A DNA stretch of 64,000 nt, taken from Erythrobacter sp. KY5 (GTDB lineage Bacteria > Pseudomonadota > Alphaproteobacteria > Sphingomonadales > Sphingomonadaceae). Both the position numbers and the translations under genes were made by a program. The notes beneath the pieces were generated by a model. It saw only the letters and a program-made list of their open reading frames with translations, searched no databases and was not told the origin of the DNA. The DNA lies in contig NZ_CP021912.1 in assembly GCF_003264115.1 (NCBI RefSeq), positions 908,501-972,500 on the forward strand. Direction: 5' to 3'. Below are positions 53,668-62,648 of this stretch, in pieces (position 1 is the first letter of the stretch; each line of letters opens with the position of its first letter).

Positions 53668-54762
53668 TTGTCGGGCGTGGCTGCGGCGGGCGGTGCTTTG
53701 TCGCTGGGTGCGTGCGTGCGCGAACCGATGGCAAGCGCGAGCGCGAGTGCGCCGCCAACGCCTTTCTGCCTTCCCGCAGTTCTTGCCGAGGAAGGCCGGG
53801 TCATCCGCACGCTAGCTGGCATCCGTCCCTACCGCGATGCCGGCTTTGTCGTGCGCGAGGAAACGCTGGGCACCAAGCGGCTGGTGCACAATTACGGTCA
53901 CGGCGGTGCAGGGATCACGCTCAGTTGGGGCTCTTCGATGCTGGCGACACGGGCGGGCCTTGGAGGACATTCCGGCCCGGTCGCGGTGATCGGATCGGGC
54001 GCACTGGGCCTGACCACGGCGAAACTGGTGCAGGAGGCCGGCTTCAAGGTGACGATCTACGCCGCCGATTTTCCGCCCGACACGACCTCGAACGTTTCTG
54101 GCGGACAGATCCACCCGGCAAGCCTTTTTCGCGACAGCGCGGTGAGCGATAGCTGGATTGCGCAGTTCGCCGCCGCGATGGACTACAGCTATCGCCGTTT
54201 CCAGATCAGCGTGGGCGAAGACACCGGCGTGCGCTGGCTCACCACTTACGACGAGACGCGCGGGCGCGGCCTTCCCGAAATCGAGACGCGCATGATGCCC
54301 GCCGCGCGGATATTGAGCGAGGGCGAGCATCCCTTTCCGGTCGAAACGGTGCGCGAATGGCGCGGCATGTATGTCGAAACCGGACGCTGGCTGGAACACC
54401 TGATGCGCGAGGTCGCCATTGCGGGCGGTCGCATGATCCGTCGCCGGTTCGACACGCCTGCCGATCTCGCCGAGCTGCCCGAAACCCTCATCATCAACTG
54501 CACCGGCTTTGGCGCGCGCGACCTGTTCGGCGATCAAGAGATGGTGGGCGCACGCGGGCAGTTGGCGATCCTCTTGCCGCAGCCGGAGCTCAATTACGCC
54601 TATCGGATGCGCGCAGGTTATATGTTCCCGCGCCCCGATGGCGTCATTCTCGGCGGCACTTTCGAGCGGGGCGTGACCGATCCGACTGCGCAGCCCGAAG
54701 ATATCGCGCGCATCCTTTCCGCGCACCGCGAATTGAGCAGCGCCTTCGCCTGTTCGACCTGA
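53668..54762 (+). CDS. Circularly permuted D-amino-acid-oxidase-like flavoprotein
   Basis: 364 residues from TTG 53668. The front has a hydrophobic segment and lipobox (LSLGAC). Upstream in-frame codons read FDRRRLLSG, a twin-arginine motif, but no ATG, GTG or TTG exists there, only ATT at 53614 and 53635. An AGGGG lies 7 nt before ATT 53635. The domain order is changed: RTLAGIRPYRDAG and VHNYGHGGAGITLSWG, normally C-terminal in DAAO, come at 47-88. The FAD site VAVIGSGALGLTTAKL (near 105) and TTSNVSGGQIHP follow, and the protein ends at GGTFERG-. All pieces of the fold are present. It probably oxidises a D-amino acid or similar amine in the periplasm. Confidence 0.82.
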   Translation: MSGVAAAGGALSLGACVREPMASASASAPPTPFCLPAVLAEEGRVIRTLAGIRPYRDAGFVVREETLGTKRLVHNYGHGGAGITLSWGSSMLATRAGLGGHSGPVAVIGSGALGLTTAKLVQEAGFKVTIYAADFPPDTTSNVSGGQIHPASLFRDSAVSDSWIAQFAAAMDYSYRRFQISVGEDTGVRWLTTYDETRGRGLPEIETRMMPAARILSEGEHPFPVETVREWRGMYVETGRWLEHLMREVAIAGGRMIRRRFDTPADLAELPETLIINCTGFGARDLFGDQEMVGARGQLAILLPQPELNYAYRMRAGYMFPRPDGVILGGTFERGVTDPTAQPEDIARILSAHRELSSAFACST

Positions 54763-54816
54763 TCGGGTCCCTGGCCCCCTTGCGCGAAGGCATATGCGCC
54801 CCCAAATCGCGCGGCA

Positions 54817-56118
54817 ATGACAGACAATCTTACTCCCAAGGCCATCGTGGCCGCTCTCGACGAACATATCATCGGACAAAAGGACGCAAAGCGCGCGGTC
54901 GCGGTCGCATTGCGCAATCGCTGGCGCCGTCAGCGGCTTGGCCCGGATCTGCGCGACGAGGTAACGCCCAAGAACATCCTGATGATCGGCCCGACCGGCT
55001 GCGGCAAGACCGAAATCAGCCGCCGCCTCGCCAAGCTTGCCGAGGCCCCGTTCGTCAAGGTTGAGGCGACCAAGTTCACCGAGGTCGGCTATGTCGGGCG
55101 CGACATTGAACAGATCGCCCGCGATCTTGTCGAAGAAGCGATCCGCCTTGAGAAAGAACGCCGCCGCGACAGCGTTCGCGAAGCCGCATCCGAAGCCGCG
55201 ATGGAGCGTCTGCTCACCGCGCTCGTGGGCGACAATGCGTCCGAGGCCACCCGCGAAAGCTTCCGCCAGCGCATCACCCAGAACGCCATGAACGATGTCG
55301 AGGTCGAGATCGACGTGGTCGAGGCATCGAACACGCCGTTCGACATGGGCAATATGGGCGGTAATATGCAGATGATCGACCTCAGCGACATGATGGGCAA
55401 GGCGTTCGGCAAGAAGCCGACCAAGAAGCGCAAGCTGCGCGTGCCCGATGCATGGGACAAGCTGGTCGATGAAGAAGCGGACAAGCGCCTCGATGATGAT
55501 GACGTCGCACAGACCGCTCTGCGCAACGCATCGACCAACGGGATCGTCTTCCTCGACGAGATCGACAAGATCGCGGTCAGCGACGTGCGCGGCGGGTCGG
55601 TCAGCCGCGAGGGTGTGCAGCGCGACCTTTTGCCGCTGATCGAAGGCACCACGGTTGCGACCAAGTACGGCCCGATGAAAACCGACCATATCCTCTTCAT
55701 CGCCAGCGGTGCGTTTCACGTGGCGAAGCCTTCGGACATGCTGCCCGAACTCCAGGGCCGCCTGCCGATCCGCGTGAATTTGCGCGCGCTCACGCAGGAG
55801 GATTTCGTGCGCATCCTTTCGGAAACGCGCGCAAACCTTGTCGAACAGTACCGCGCTCTGATCGGTACCGAGAAGGTGGAACTCGACATCACGAAGGAAG
55901 CGATCGACGAGATTGCGACCATCGCTGCGCAGGTGAATGAAAGCGTCGAGAATATCGGCGCGCGGCGCTTGCAGACGGTCATGGAAAAGCTGCTGGAAGA
56001 GATCAGCTTCGAAGCCGAAGAGCACGAAGGCGAGACGATCACGATCGACGCAGCCTATGTGCGCGAGCGGCTGAGCGATCTTGCAGGCGATTCGGATCTG
56101 TCGAAATACATCCTGTAA
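54817..56118 (+). CDS. hslU: HslUV protease ATPase subunit
   Basis: 433 residues, standard. [20 protein letters not shown] at the front, Walker [11 protein letters not shown] near 60, and the pore-loop region [13 protein letters not shown] [14 protein letters not shown] near 88. The I-domain follows, then Walker [11 protein letters not shown] near 245, [20 protein letters not shown] and the C-terminal LSKYIL tail that docks on HslV. It unfolds substrates for HslV. It lies 54 nt after the oxidase-like gene. Confidence 0.97.
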   Translation: MTDNLTPKAIVAALDEHIIGQKDAKRAVAVALRNRWRRQRLGPDLRDEVTPKNILMIGPTGCGKTEISRRLAKLAEAPFVKVEATKFTEVGYVGRDIEQIARDLVEEAIRLEKERRRDSVREAASEAAMERLLTALVGDNASEATRESFRQRITQNAMNDVEVEIDVVEASNTPFDMGNMGGNMQMIDLSDMMGKAFGKKPTKKRKLRVPDAWDKLVDEEADKRLDDDDVAQTALRNASTNGIVFLDEIDKIAVSDVRGGSVSREGVQRDLLPLIEGTTVATKYGPMKTDHILFIASGAFHVAKPSDMLPELQGRLPIRVNLRALTQEDFVRILSETRANLVEQYRALIGTEKVELDITKEAIDEIATIAAQVNESVENIGARRLQTVMEKLLEEISFEAEEHEGETITIDAAYVRERLSDLAGDSDLSKYIL

Positions 56119-56249
56119 CGTCGCAATTGGCCATATGACGGCGCAAAATGGCGTCACAGTACAAGGATTTAGTCGTAGTTTCCCCTATCTGACACGCAGA
56201 GAGCGCGCGGCCTGATTCGGTACGCCTGCCAGCGAGTTGAGGAATAACT

Positions 56250-56645
56250 ATGACACCAGGTAGCGTGAGCGACCTCAAAGCGATGCTGACAGGCCTCGAT
56301 CCAGAGATGTCATCACGCGCCTGGTGCTTTCATGTGCTTGATGAAGACGGGTTGATCCCGCAAACCGCATTCGCCGTGATCCGCGAAGCCGAAGGCACCT
56401 GCGCGATCCTGCCCGCAGAGGTGGCGCCCTCCAGCGCGCCGAGATTTGCAAAGATAACCTTGCGGGTCCAGTCGGATCTCGGAGGCGTCGGCCTGACTTC
56501 GGCGGTTTCGAACACGCTCGCCATGTCAGGCATCGCCTGCAATGTCATTGCCGCCCTCAATCACGATCACCTTCTGGTGCCATGGGACCACAGGGAGCGG
56601 GCGTTCAAGTTGCTCGAAAAGCTCAGTCTCGACGCGCGTCGATAA
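56250..56645 (+). CDS. ACT-domain protein
   Basis: 131 residues. Two ACT-like halves are visible: DPEMSSRAWCFHVLDED and FAKITLRVQSDLGGVGLTSAV, then MSGIACNVIAALNHDHLLVPW. It matches the DUF2241/ACT_7-type small proteins, which may bind amino acids. It is a single gene between hslU and the M16 protease. Confidence 0.82.
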   Translation: MTPGSVSDLKAMLTGLDPEMSSRAWCFHVLDEDGLIPQTAFAVIREAEGTCAILPAEVAPSSAPRFAKITLRVQSDLGGVGLTSAVSNTLAMSGIACNVIAALNHDHLLVPWDHRERAFKLLEKLSLDARR

Positions 56646-56747
56646 ATCTCGGCCATTTGCAGGGATGATCTGGACTGCCTGTTGAATGCAAACGGCTCAC
56701 GCGCTTTAAAGCACGGGTCGCAAATTTACTTCAGGGGCTTTTCGAAC

Positions 56748-59603
56748 ATGATCCGATCCATCCTGCTTGGCAGCGCCGCTGCGTGCGCGCTCATTTCCGC
56801 CGCGCCGGCATACGCAGACGCGCATATGGAGGCAGCCTCTAACGCGCCCACGCTGTCGGCGCCCGAAATCGAATACACGATGTGGACGCTCGATAACGGG
56901 CTGCGCGTGATTGCGATCGAAGATGACACGACGAGCACGGTCACGACTTCGCTGTGGTACGATATCGGGTCGAAACTGGACCCCGAAGGGCGCAGCGGAT
57001 TTTCGCACCTATTCGAGCATATCCTCAGCCGCAAGACCGAGAACATGCCCTACAACATGATCTATGGCCTGACCGCCGACGTTGGCGGCACGCGCAATGC
57101 GTCCAACTGGATCGACCGAACCAATTATTTCGAACAGGTGCCCGCCGCCTATCTCGAAACCATGCTCTGGACCCACCGCGAGCGCATGGCGAACGTGGTG
57201 GTCGATGAGGAGGTTTTTGAAACCGAGCGCGGGGTCGTGAAAGAGGAACTGCGCCAGCGCGTGCTCGCCCCTCCTTATGGCCGCCTCCAGCGCTTCATCC
57301 TTCCCGAAAATGCCTATGACGTGATGCCGCACCGGCGTCCGGGGATCGGTTCGATCGACGATCTCGACAATGCGACGCTCGACGATGCACGCGCATTCTA
57401 TGAGGCATATTACGGGCCTGACACGGCCACGTTGATTGTCGCGGGCAATTTCGAGATGGATGCCCTGCGCTCACTGGTCGACGAATATTTCGCCGACATC
57501 CCGCCGCGCGCCAATCCGGTCGACCTCGCCATCGAAACGCGCGAACCCGAGGCCACCGGCCCGCGCACGGTGAACGCGACGGCTCCCAATGTGCCGCTCC
57601 CGGTCGTGGGCGGCGTATGGAAAGCTCCGCCGACCACGCATGAAGACGCAGCCGCGCTCGAAGTGCTTGAGGCGATTCTGGGGCGCGGGGACAATTCGCG
57701 GCTCGAAAACGCGCTTGTTCGTACAGGGCAGGCTGTGCAGGTCGCGTCTTCGATGCAGATGTTCCGCGAGGCCGGGCAGATCGGCATTTACGCCATCGTT
57801 CGAGGCGCGCCGCAGATGGAGACGGCAAGCGCGACGCTGGACGGCGAGCTTGAGCGGGTGCGCACCGAGCTTGTCACCGACGCGGAGATCGCCGAGGCCA
57901 AGAACGAGATTGTTTCTTCAACGCTGAGCCGCCGCGAAACCGCGCGCGGGCGGGCGTTCGAACTGGGAGAGGCCCTCGTCTCCAGCGGCGATCCCGATTT
58001 TGCTGACAAACGCCTTGCTGAGATCGTCGAGGTGACTGCCGAAGACGTCATGCGGGTCGCGGCGAAATATCTCGACCCGATGAAGCGCGTAACGGTGACA
58101 TATACTGCAGGCGAGGACGATCCCGAAGCCTACGCCAACCCTACGCCCATGCCTTCCTTCCGCAAGCTTCCCCCCGCTGTGGGTGAAATCCGGCAGGTGA
58201 AGCCCGAGGGCGAGCGCATGGCACCCCCGCCTCCGGGTGAAACACCGGAAGTGGCAAGCCCTGAAATTTTCGAAGGCACGCTTTCGAACGGCATTCCGGT
58301 GGTCGCGGTGCGGACCGGCGACGTGCCGATTGCGACCATCTCTATGCTGGTTCCCGGCGGTTCGAAAACCGATCCTCGCGAGCTTGCAGGCGTTGCAAAC
58401 ATGGCGGCTGCGCTCGCTGACAAGGGCATCAATGGCATGGATGCAGGGGCCATCGCGGCTCGTTTCGAAAGCCTTGGCGCGAATTTTGGTGGAGGGTCGA
58501 GCGATGACGGAACCAGTTTCTACCTGACCGCGCCCACCGCCAATCTCGCCGATGCGGGTGACCTCGCCGCATCAATCGTGCGCGGCGCGATTTATCCCGA
58601 CGAGGAATTCGAGCGCGAGCGGACCCGCGCTATCGACGGGCTCAAGGTCGCGTTGCAGGATCCGGGCAGTCTGTCCGGCTTCGTGCGCCGGGTCGCGATG
58701 TATGGCGATGCGCCTTACGGATCGCAGCCGGGAGGCACGGCGGAAAGCCTCGCTGCAATCACCCGCGACGACCTGCTCGAGTATCGCCAGCGCTATATTC
58801 ACCCGGACCGCATGAAGATCGTAATCTCAGGCGGCATTTCGCCGGAAGACGCGATGGCCGCGGCAGAAGCGATGTTCGGCGATTGGCAGACGGACCTTCT
58901 GCCACGCCCGATCCCTGAAGAAGCCGCCGGTGAGGCGCTTCCGGTCCGCACCATCGTGATCGACATGCCCGATGCGGGTCAGGCAGCGGTGAGCGCATCG
59001 GTACGCGCGCCCTCGCGCATGGGCGAGGATTACTGGGCGCTTGAGCTTGCGAACTCGGTCCTTGGCGGCGGTTCAAGCGGCCGCCTGTTCGATGAAGTGC
59101 GCACCAAGCGTTCGCTCAGCTACGGAGCCTATTCGGGCTTCGGCGACCGCATGGACGACGCAATCCTGAGCGCAAGCGCGCAGACTAAAAACGAGACCGC
59201 AGACGAGGTGGTGCAGATCTTCCTCGACGAGTTTGCACGTCTCGGCAACGAGCCGCTGAGCGACGATCTGCTCGAACGTCGCCGCCTTTACATGACCGGC
59301 GGCTATGCGAGGGCGCTGGAGACGAGCGGCGGGTTCAACAACATCGTCGCGGGCCTTCTGCAACAAGGCCTGACCGCAGAGGAAGCCGCGCTCTATTCGC
59401 AGCGTCTTGCAGAGGTGACGCCCGATGCCGCCAGCGCGGCTGCGCGCAGCTATGTCGATCCGGCGATGGCCACCGTGGTCGTCATCGGCGATGCATCGCA
59501 GTTTCTCGATGACCTCAGGGCAATCAGGCCGGATGTCGAGGTTATCCCGGCAAGCGAGCTTGATCTGACGACGGCAGACCTGCGCATCAATGCAGGCGGC
59601 TGA
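56748..59603 (+). CDS. M16-family zinc protease, two-unit form
   Basis: 951 residues from ATG 56748; a TTG at 56682 would precede the signal peptide (MIRSILLGSAAACALISAAPA). The HXXEH motif is in FSHLFEHILS near 92-96. The downstream zinc Glu lies in ETERGVVKEELRQR near 160. A second M16 unit from about 530 (LSNGIPVVAV, GVANMAAALADKG) lacks HXXEH, which is normal for the inactive half. The C-terminus repeats a GGGSSGRLFDEVRTKRSLSY core. It acts in the periplasm. It converges with the ABC transporter gene. Confidence 0.92.
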   Translation: MIRSILLGSAAACALISAAPAYADAHMEAASNAPTLSAPEIEYTMWTLDNGLRVIAIEDDTTSTVTTSLWYDIGSKLDPEGRSGFSHLFEHILSRKTENMPYNMIYGLTADVGGTRNASNWIDRTNYFEQVPAAYLETMLWTHRERMANVVVDEEVFETERGVVKEELRQRVLAPPYGRLQRFILPENAYDVMPHRRPGIGSIDDLDNATLDDARAFYEAYYGPDTATLIVAGNFEMDALRSLVDEYFADIPPRANPVDLAIETREPEATGPRTVNATAPNVPLPVVGGVWKAPPTTHEDAAALEVLEAILGRGDNSRLENALVRTGQAVQVASSMQMFREAGQIGIYAIVRGAPQMETASATLDGELERVRTELVTDAEIAEAKNEIVSSTLSRRETARGRAFELGEALVSSGDPDFADKRLAEIVEVTAEDVMRVAAKYLDPMKRVTVTYTAGEDDPEAYANPTPMPSFRKLPPAVGEIRQVKPEGERMAPPPPGETPEVASPEIFEGTLSNGIPVVAVRTGDVPIATISMLVPGGSKTDPRELAGVANMAAALADKGINGMDAGAIAARFESLGANFGGGSSDDGTSFYLTAPTANLADAGDLAASIVRGAIYPDEEFERERTRAIDGLKVALQDPGSLSGFVRRVAMYGDAPYGSQPGGTAESLAAITRDDLLEYRQRYIHPDRMKIVISGGISPEDAMAAAEAMFGDWQTDLLPRPIPEEAAGEALPVRTIVIDMPDAGQAAVSASVRAPSRMGEDYWALELANSVLGGGSSGRLFDEVRTKRSLSYGAYSGFGDRMDDAILSASAQTKNETADEVVQIFLDEFARLGNEPLSDDLLERRRLYMTGGYARALETSGGFNNIVAGLLQQGLTAEEAALYSQRLAEVTPDAASAAARSYVDPAMATVVVIGDASQFLDDLRAIRPDVEVIPASELDLTTADLRINAGG

Positions 59604-59624
59604 GCCGAATGACGGGGCGGCGGT

Positions 59625-61481
59625 TTATTCCGCCGCCTCGGTCCGCTGGGCTTCGGGGGTCGATTTTTCCTGCGCCTGCTGCGCCCACATGTCGGCATAG
59701 AGACCTCCAGCGGCCAGCAATTCGGCATGCGTACCGCTCTCGCAAAGTCGGCCCTGATCAAGCACGATAATCCGGTCGGCATCGGCAATCGTGGAAAGCC
59801 TGTGAGCGATTGCGATGGTCGTGCGCCCTTGCGCAAGTCGGCGAAGCGTGCCGAGAATTTCCTGTTCGGTCCGCGTGTCGAGCGCGCTTGTCGCCTCATC
59901 GAGAAGCAGGATCGGCGGGTTCTTGACCAGCGTGCGTGCAATGGCGACCCGCTGCTTCTCACCACCTGACAGTTTGAGCCCGCGCTCACCCACGGTGGTT
60001 TCGAAACGTTCGGGCAGGCTTTCGATCAGCGGCATGAGCGCAGCGTCGCGCGCGGCGGCCTCGACCGTTTCCTGACCCGCGCCTTCCGCGCCGTAAGCGA
60101 TATTGTAGGCGAGCGTATCGTTGAACAGGACACTGTCCTGCGGGACGATCCCGATGGCGGCGCGCACAGTGTCCTGCTCGGCCTTGGCGATATCCTGACC
60201 GTCGATAAGGATGCGCCCGCCTTTCGGATCGTAGAATCGGAAAAGAAGCCGCCCGATCGTGCTCTTGCCCGCGCCCGATGGGCCGACGATGGCAAGCGTG
60301 CTGCCCGCCTGTACTTCGAAGCTCAGCCCCTTGATGATCGTGCGCTCGGCCTCATAGCCGAAGGTCACATTCTCGAAGGCAATGCTCGGCTCGTTCACCA
60401 CCAGCGGTTTTGCATCGGGCGCGTCCTCCACCTCGACCGCAGTGTCCATCAGCTTGAACATCTCCGCCATGTCGACCAGTCCCTGACGGATCGTGCGATA
60501 CACCCATCCGAGCAGATCGAGCGGGCGGAATAGCTGCATCAGATACGTGTTCACGAAAACGAGATCGCCAACGGTCAGCTGACCTTTGCTCCAACCCCAG
60601 ACGCTGAACGCCATCGCGCCTGCCATCAGGGCGTTGGTGATTACCGATTGCACCACGTTCAGAAGCGCAAGCGAATTCTCCGACTTGGCCGCCGCCATTG
60701 CGTAGGCGCGCGCGGCCTGGGAATAGCGTTTTTCCTCGCGCTCTTCGGCGCCGAAATACTTGACCGTCTCGTAATTCAGGAGCGAATCCACGGCGCGGTG
60801 CAGCGCCTTGCCGTCAAGATCGTTCATCTCGCGGCGCAGCTTGGTGCGCCATTCGGTGATCAGCCTCGTCACATATATATAGGCGACGACGGTAAAGGCG
60901 GTCGCGGCGACCAGCTCCCACCCGAAATTGAGGTAGAAGATGACGCCCACCGCGATCAGTTCGATGGCCGTGGGGGCGATGTTGAACAGCAGGAAGTAAA
61001 GCATCATGTCGATGCTCTTGGTTCCGCGCTCGATGATCTTGGTGACCTCGCCCGTGCGGCGGTTGAGGTGGAAGCGAAGGCTCAGCCGGTGGAGGCGGTG
61101 AAACACGTCTTCGGCAAGGCTGAGCGTTGCCATCTGCCCCACGCGCTCAAACGCGACATTGCGCAGATTGTCGAATAGCAGCGACGTGAAGCGACCCAAT
61201 ACATAGGCCGCGACCAGTGCCATCGCGACCTGCGCGCTCTCGGCAATCGCCTCGCCCGCGCCCGTCTGACCCATCGCATCGACCGCGCCCTTATAGGCAA
61301 ACGGCAAAGCGAGGGTCGCACCCTTGGCTGCGAGAACGAAGAGCATCGCGATGACGATGCGCCAGCGCAGCGAAGGGTTATCGCGCGGCCACAGGTAAGG
61401 AAGGAAGCGCCGCAGCGTTTTCCAGCTTTCACCCTCGGGCGGAGATTGCGGGCGGTCGGAAGAGGCTGTGTCAGGGGGCAT
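59625..61481 (-). CDS. Atm1-type ABC transporter, fused permease and ATPase
   Basis: 618 residues. Six membrane segments lie in 40-330 with the LPFAYKGAVDAM start and the RGTKSIDMMLYFLLFNIAPT segment of the Atm1/HMT1 group. The ATPase has Walker A GPSGAGKST near 400, signature LSGGEKQRVAIARTL near 505, and Walker B ILLLDEATSALD near 525. Known members export glutathione-linked metals or sulfur compounds. Its partner gene is not clear; a retropepsin-like gene lies upstream. Confidence 0.92.
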   Translation of the reverse strand: MPPDTASSDRPQSPPEGESWKTLRRFLPYLWPRDNPSLRWRIVIAMLFVLAAKGATLALPFAYKGAVDAMGQTGAGEAIAESAQVAMALVAAYVLGRFTSLLFDNLRNVAFERVGQMATLSLAEDVFHRLHRLSLRFHLNRRTGEVTKIIERGTKSIDMMLYFLLFNIAPTAIELIAVGVIFYLNFGWELVAATAFTVVAYIYVTRLITEWRTKLRREMNDLDGKALHRAVDSLLNYETVKYFGAEEREEKRYSQAARAYAMAAAKSENSLALLNVVQSVITNALMAGAMAFSVWGWSKGQLTVGDLVFVNTYLMQLFRPLDLLGWVYRTIRQGLVDMAEMFKLMDTAVEVEDAPDAKPLVVNEPSIAFENVTFGYEAERTIIKGLSFEVQAGSTLAIVGPSGAGKSTIGRLLFRFYDPKGGRILIDGQDIAKAEQDTVRAAIGIVPQDSVLFNDTLAYNIAYGAEGAGQETVEAAARDAALMPLIESLPERFETTVGERGLKLSGGEKQRVAIARTLVKNPPILLLDEATSALDTRTEQEILGTLRRLAQGRTTIAIAHRLSTIADADRIIVLDQGRLCESGTHAELLAAGGLYADMWAQQAQEKSTPEAQRTEAAE

Positions 61482-61544
61482 TGCGCCGCATCATGTGGGC
61501 GCGGCGGCTTCTTATAGCAAGGCACGCCCGTGTGAGCGGACCGC

Positions 61545-62546
61545 TTAAAAGATCGGGCGGTATCCCCGCGACCGGTTGCGCCGCATGGCGCGCGCCACAT
61601 CGCGCGGCACGTCGAACAGGACACGCTGGTTGGCAAAGTCGATCGCGACGCGGTCAAAGATCTTGAGATGATCCATGCCGAGCGCGAGCACAGGCACATC
61701 CTTGAGGCCCAGCGCTTCGAAAGCCGGGGCATCCGCGAAGGTGAGCGGAACATTGCTCAGCGACATGCCCTCGATATTGAGCGATCGCACCACCTGAAGC
61801 TGGCCGATCAGGTCGACCCCATTGACGTCGGTGGTTGTAATTTCCTGCGCGCGGCTTGCCCGCATGCGTTCGCGCAAGGCGAGGTTGCCAATGCTCGACT
61901 GCGCGCCGGTGTCGATGATGACGGTTGCGCGCACGCCTTCGACCACTGCGTCGGTTATGAGCAGCTGCCCAAGCTCGGCCCGCGCACGCACGATAATCTC
62001 GAAGCCGCGCCGCGCATCGCGGTCATCGGTCACGTCCTGAAGCGCAATGGTCTCCTCTCGAAAGTCGATGAGAACGCGCAGGTCCTGCAAGCTGTCGAGC
62101 CCGATGATGCCGTCGGCCCCGACATGCTGGCGCTCAAGTACGGGTGAAATCAGGTCGCGCACCGTGTGGTTGCCGAAACTCATCTCGTCCACCTCGACCA
62201 CCTGAACGTCGCGGCGGCTGGCCATTCCGACCAGTGTCGCAATACCGAAGGGATTGAGCGCGAGGGCATCGTTGATCTGATGCGTGACGGCGGTCGCCTG
62301 ACTGCCAGTGTCGATCATGAAATTGTAAGGCCCTGCTCCCTCGACCAGAACGGGCACGGTGTAGCGGTTGGTCCGATCCTCTTCGAGTTCGAGAACCTGA
62401 GTTGCCGGATTGGCGAGATCGGGCGCGATCGCTTCTATCTCGGGAGTCGGCGCGACAATCGGTGGTTCGACGTTTACCGCAGTGGTCGCTGCGCTGGAGC
62501 CGATGAGGCTAAGGGCAAAGGCGGACAGGGCCGATAGAGTATGCAT
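61545..62546 (-). CDS. Retropepsin-like aspartic protease
   Basis: 333 residues with a signal peptide (LSALSAFALSLIGSSAA). Two copies of the aspartyl-protease unit are present: YNFMIDTGSQATAVTHQI near 75 and RATVIIDTGAQSSIGNLALR near 205. Each has a later hydrophobic-Gly strand (GADGIIGLDSL; PVLALGMDHLKIFD). So it is likely an internal pseudo-dimer. It acts in the periplasm or outside; the substrate is unknown. Confidence 0.85.
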   Translation of the reverse strand: MHTLSALSAFALSLIGSSAATTAVNVEPPIVAPTPEIEAIAPDLANPATQVLELEEDRTNRYTVPVLVEGAGPYNFMIDTGSQATAVTHQINDALALNPFGIATLVGMASRRDVQVVEVDEMSFGNHTVRDLISPVLERQHVGADGIIGLDSLQDLRVLIDFREETIALQDVTDDRDARRGFEIIVRARAELGQLLITDAVVEGVRATVIIDTGAQSSIGNLALRERMRASRAQEITTTDVNGVDLIGQLQVVRSLNIEGMSLSNVPLTFADAPAFEALGLKDVPVLALGMDHLKIFDRVAIDFANQRVLFDVPRDVARAMRRNRSRGYRPIF

Positions 62547-62648
62547 GGTCTCTTCCCGAATGGCCGGCTTTCGTCAGCCGGATCTCATCAGGGAGGATAC
62601 CAGACCGGCACCCATCGCCAAAATACGTCGGTCGAATGACGCTCGGGC

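Noticed and set aside
53812..56157. A 781-codon minus-strand frame opposite the oxidase-like gene and hslU
   Set aside because: It is the antisense of two well-supported genes and has low-complexity, His- and Ala-rich content.
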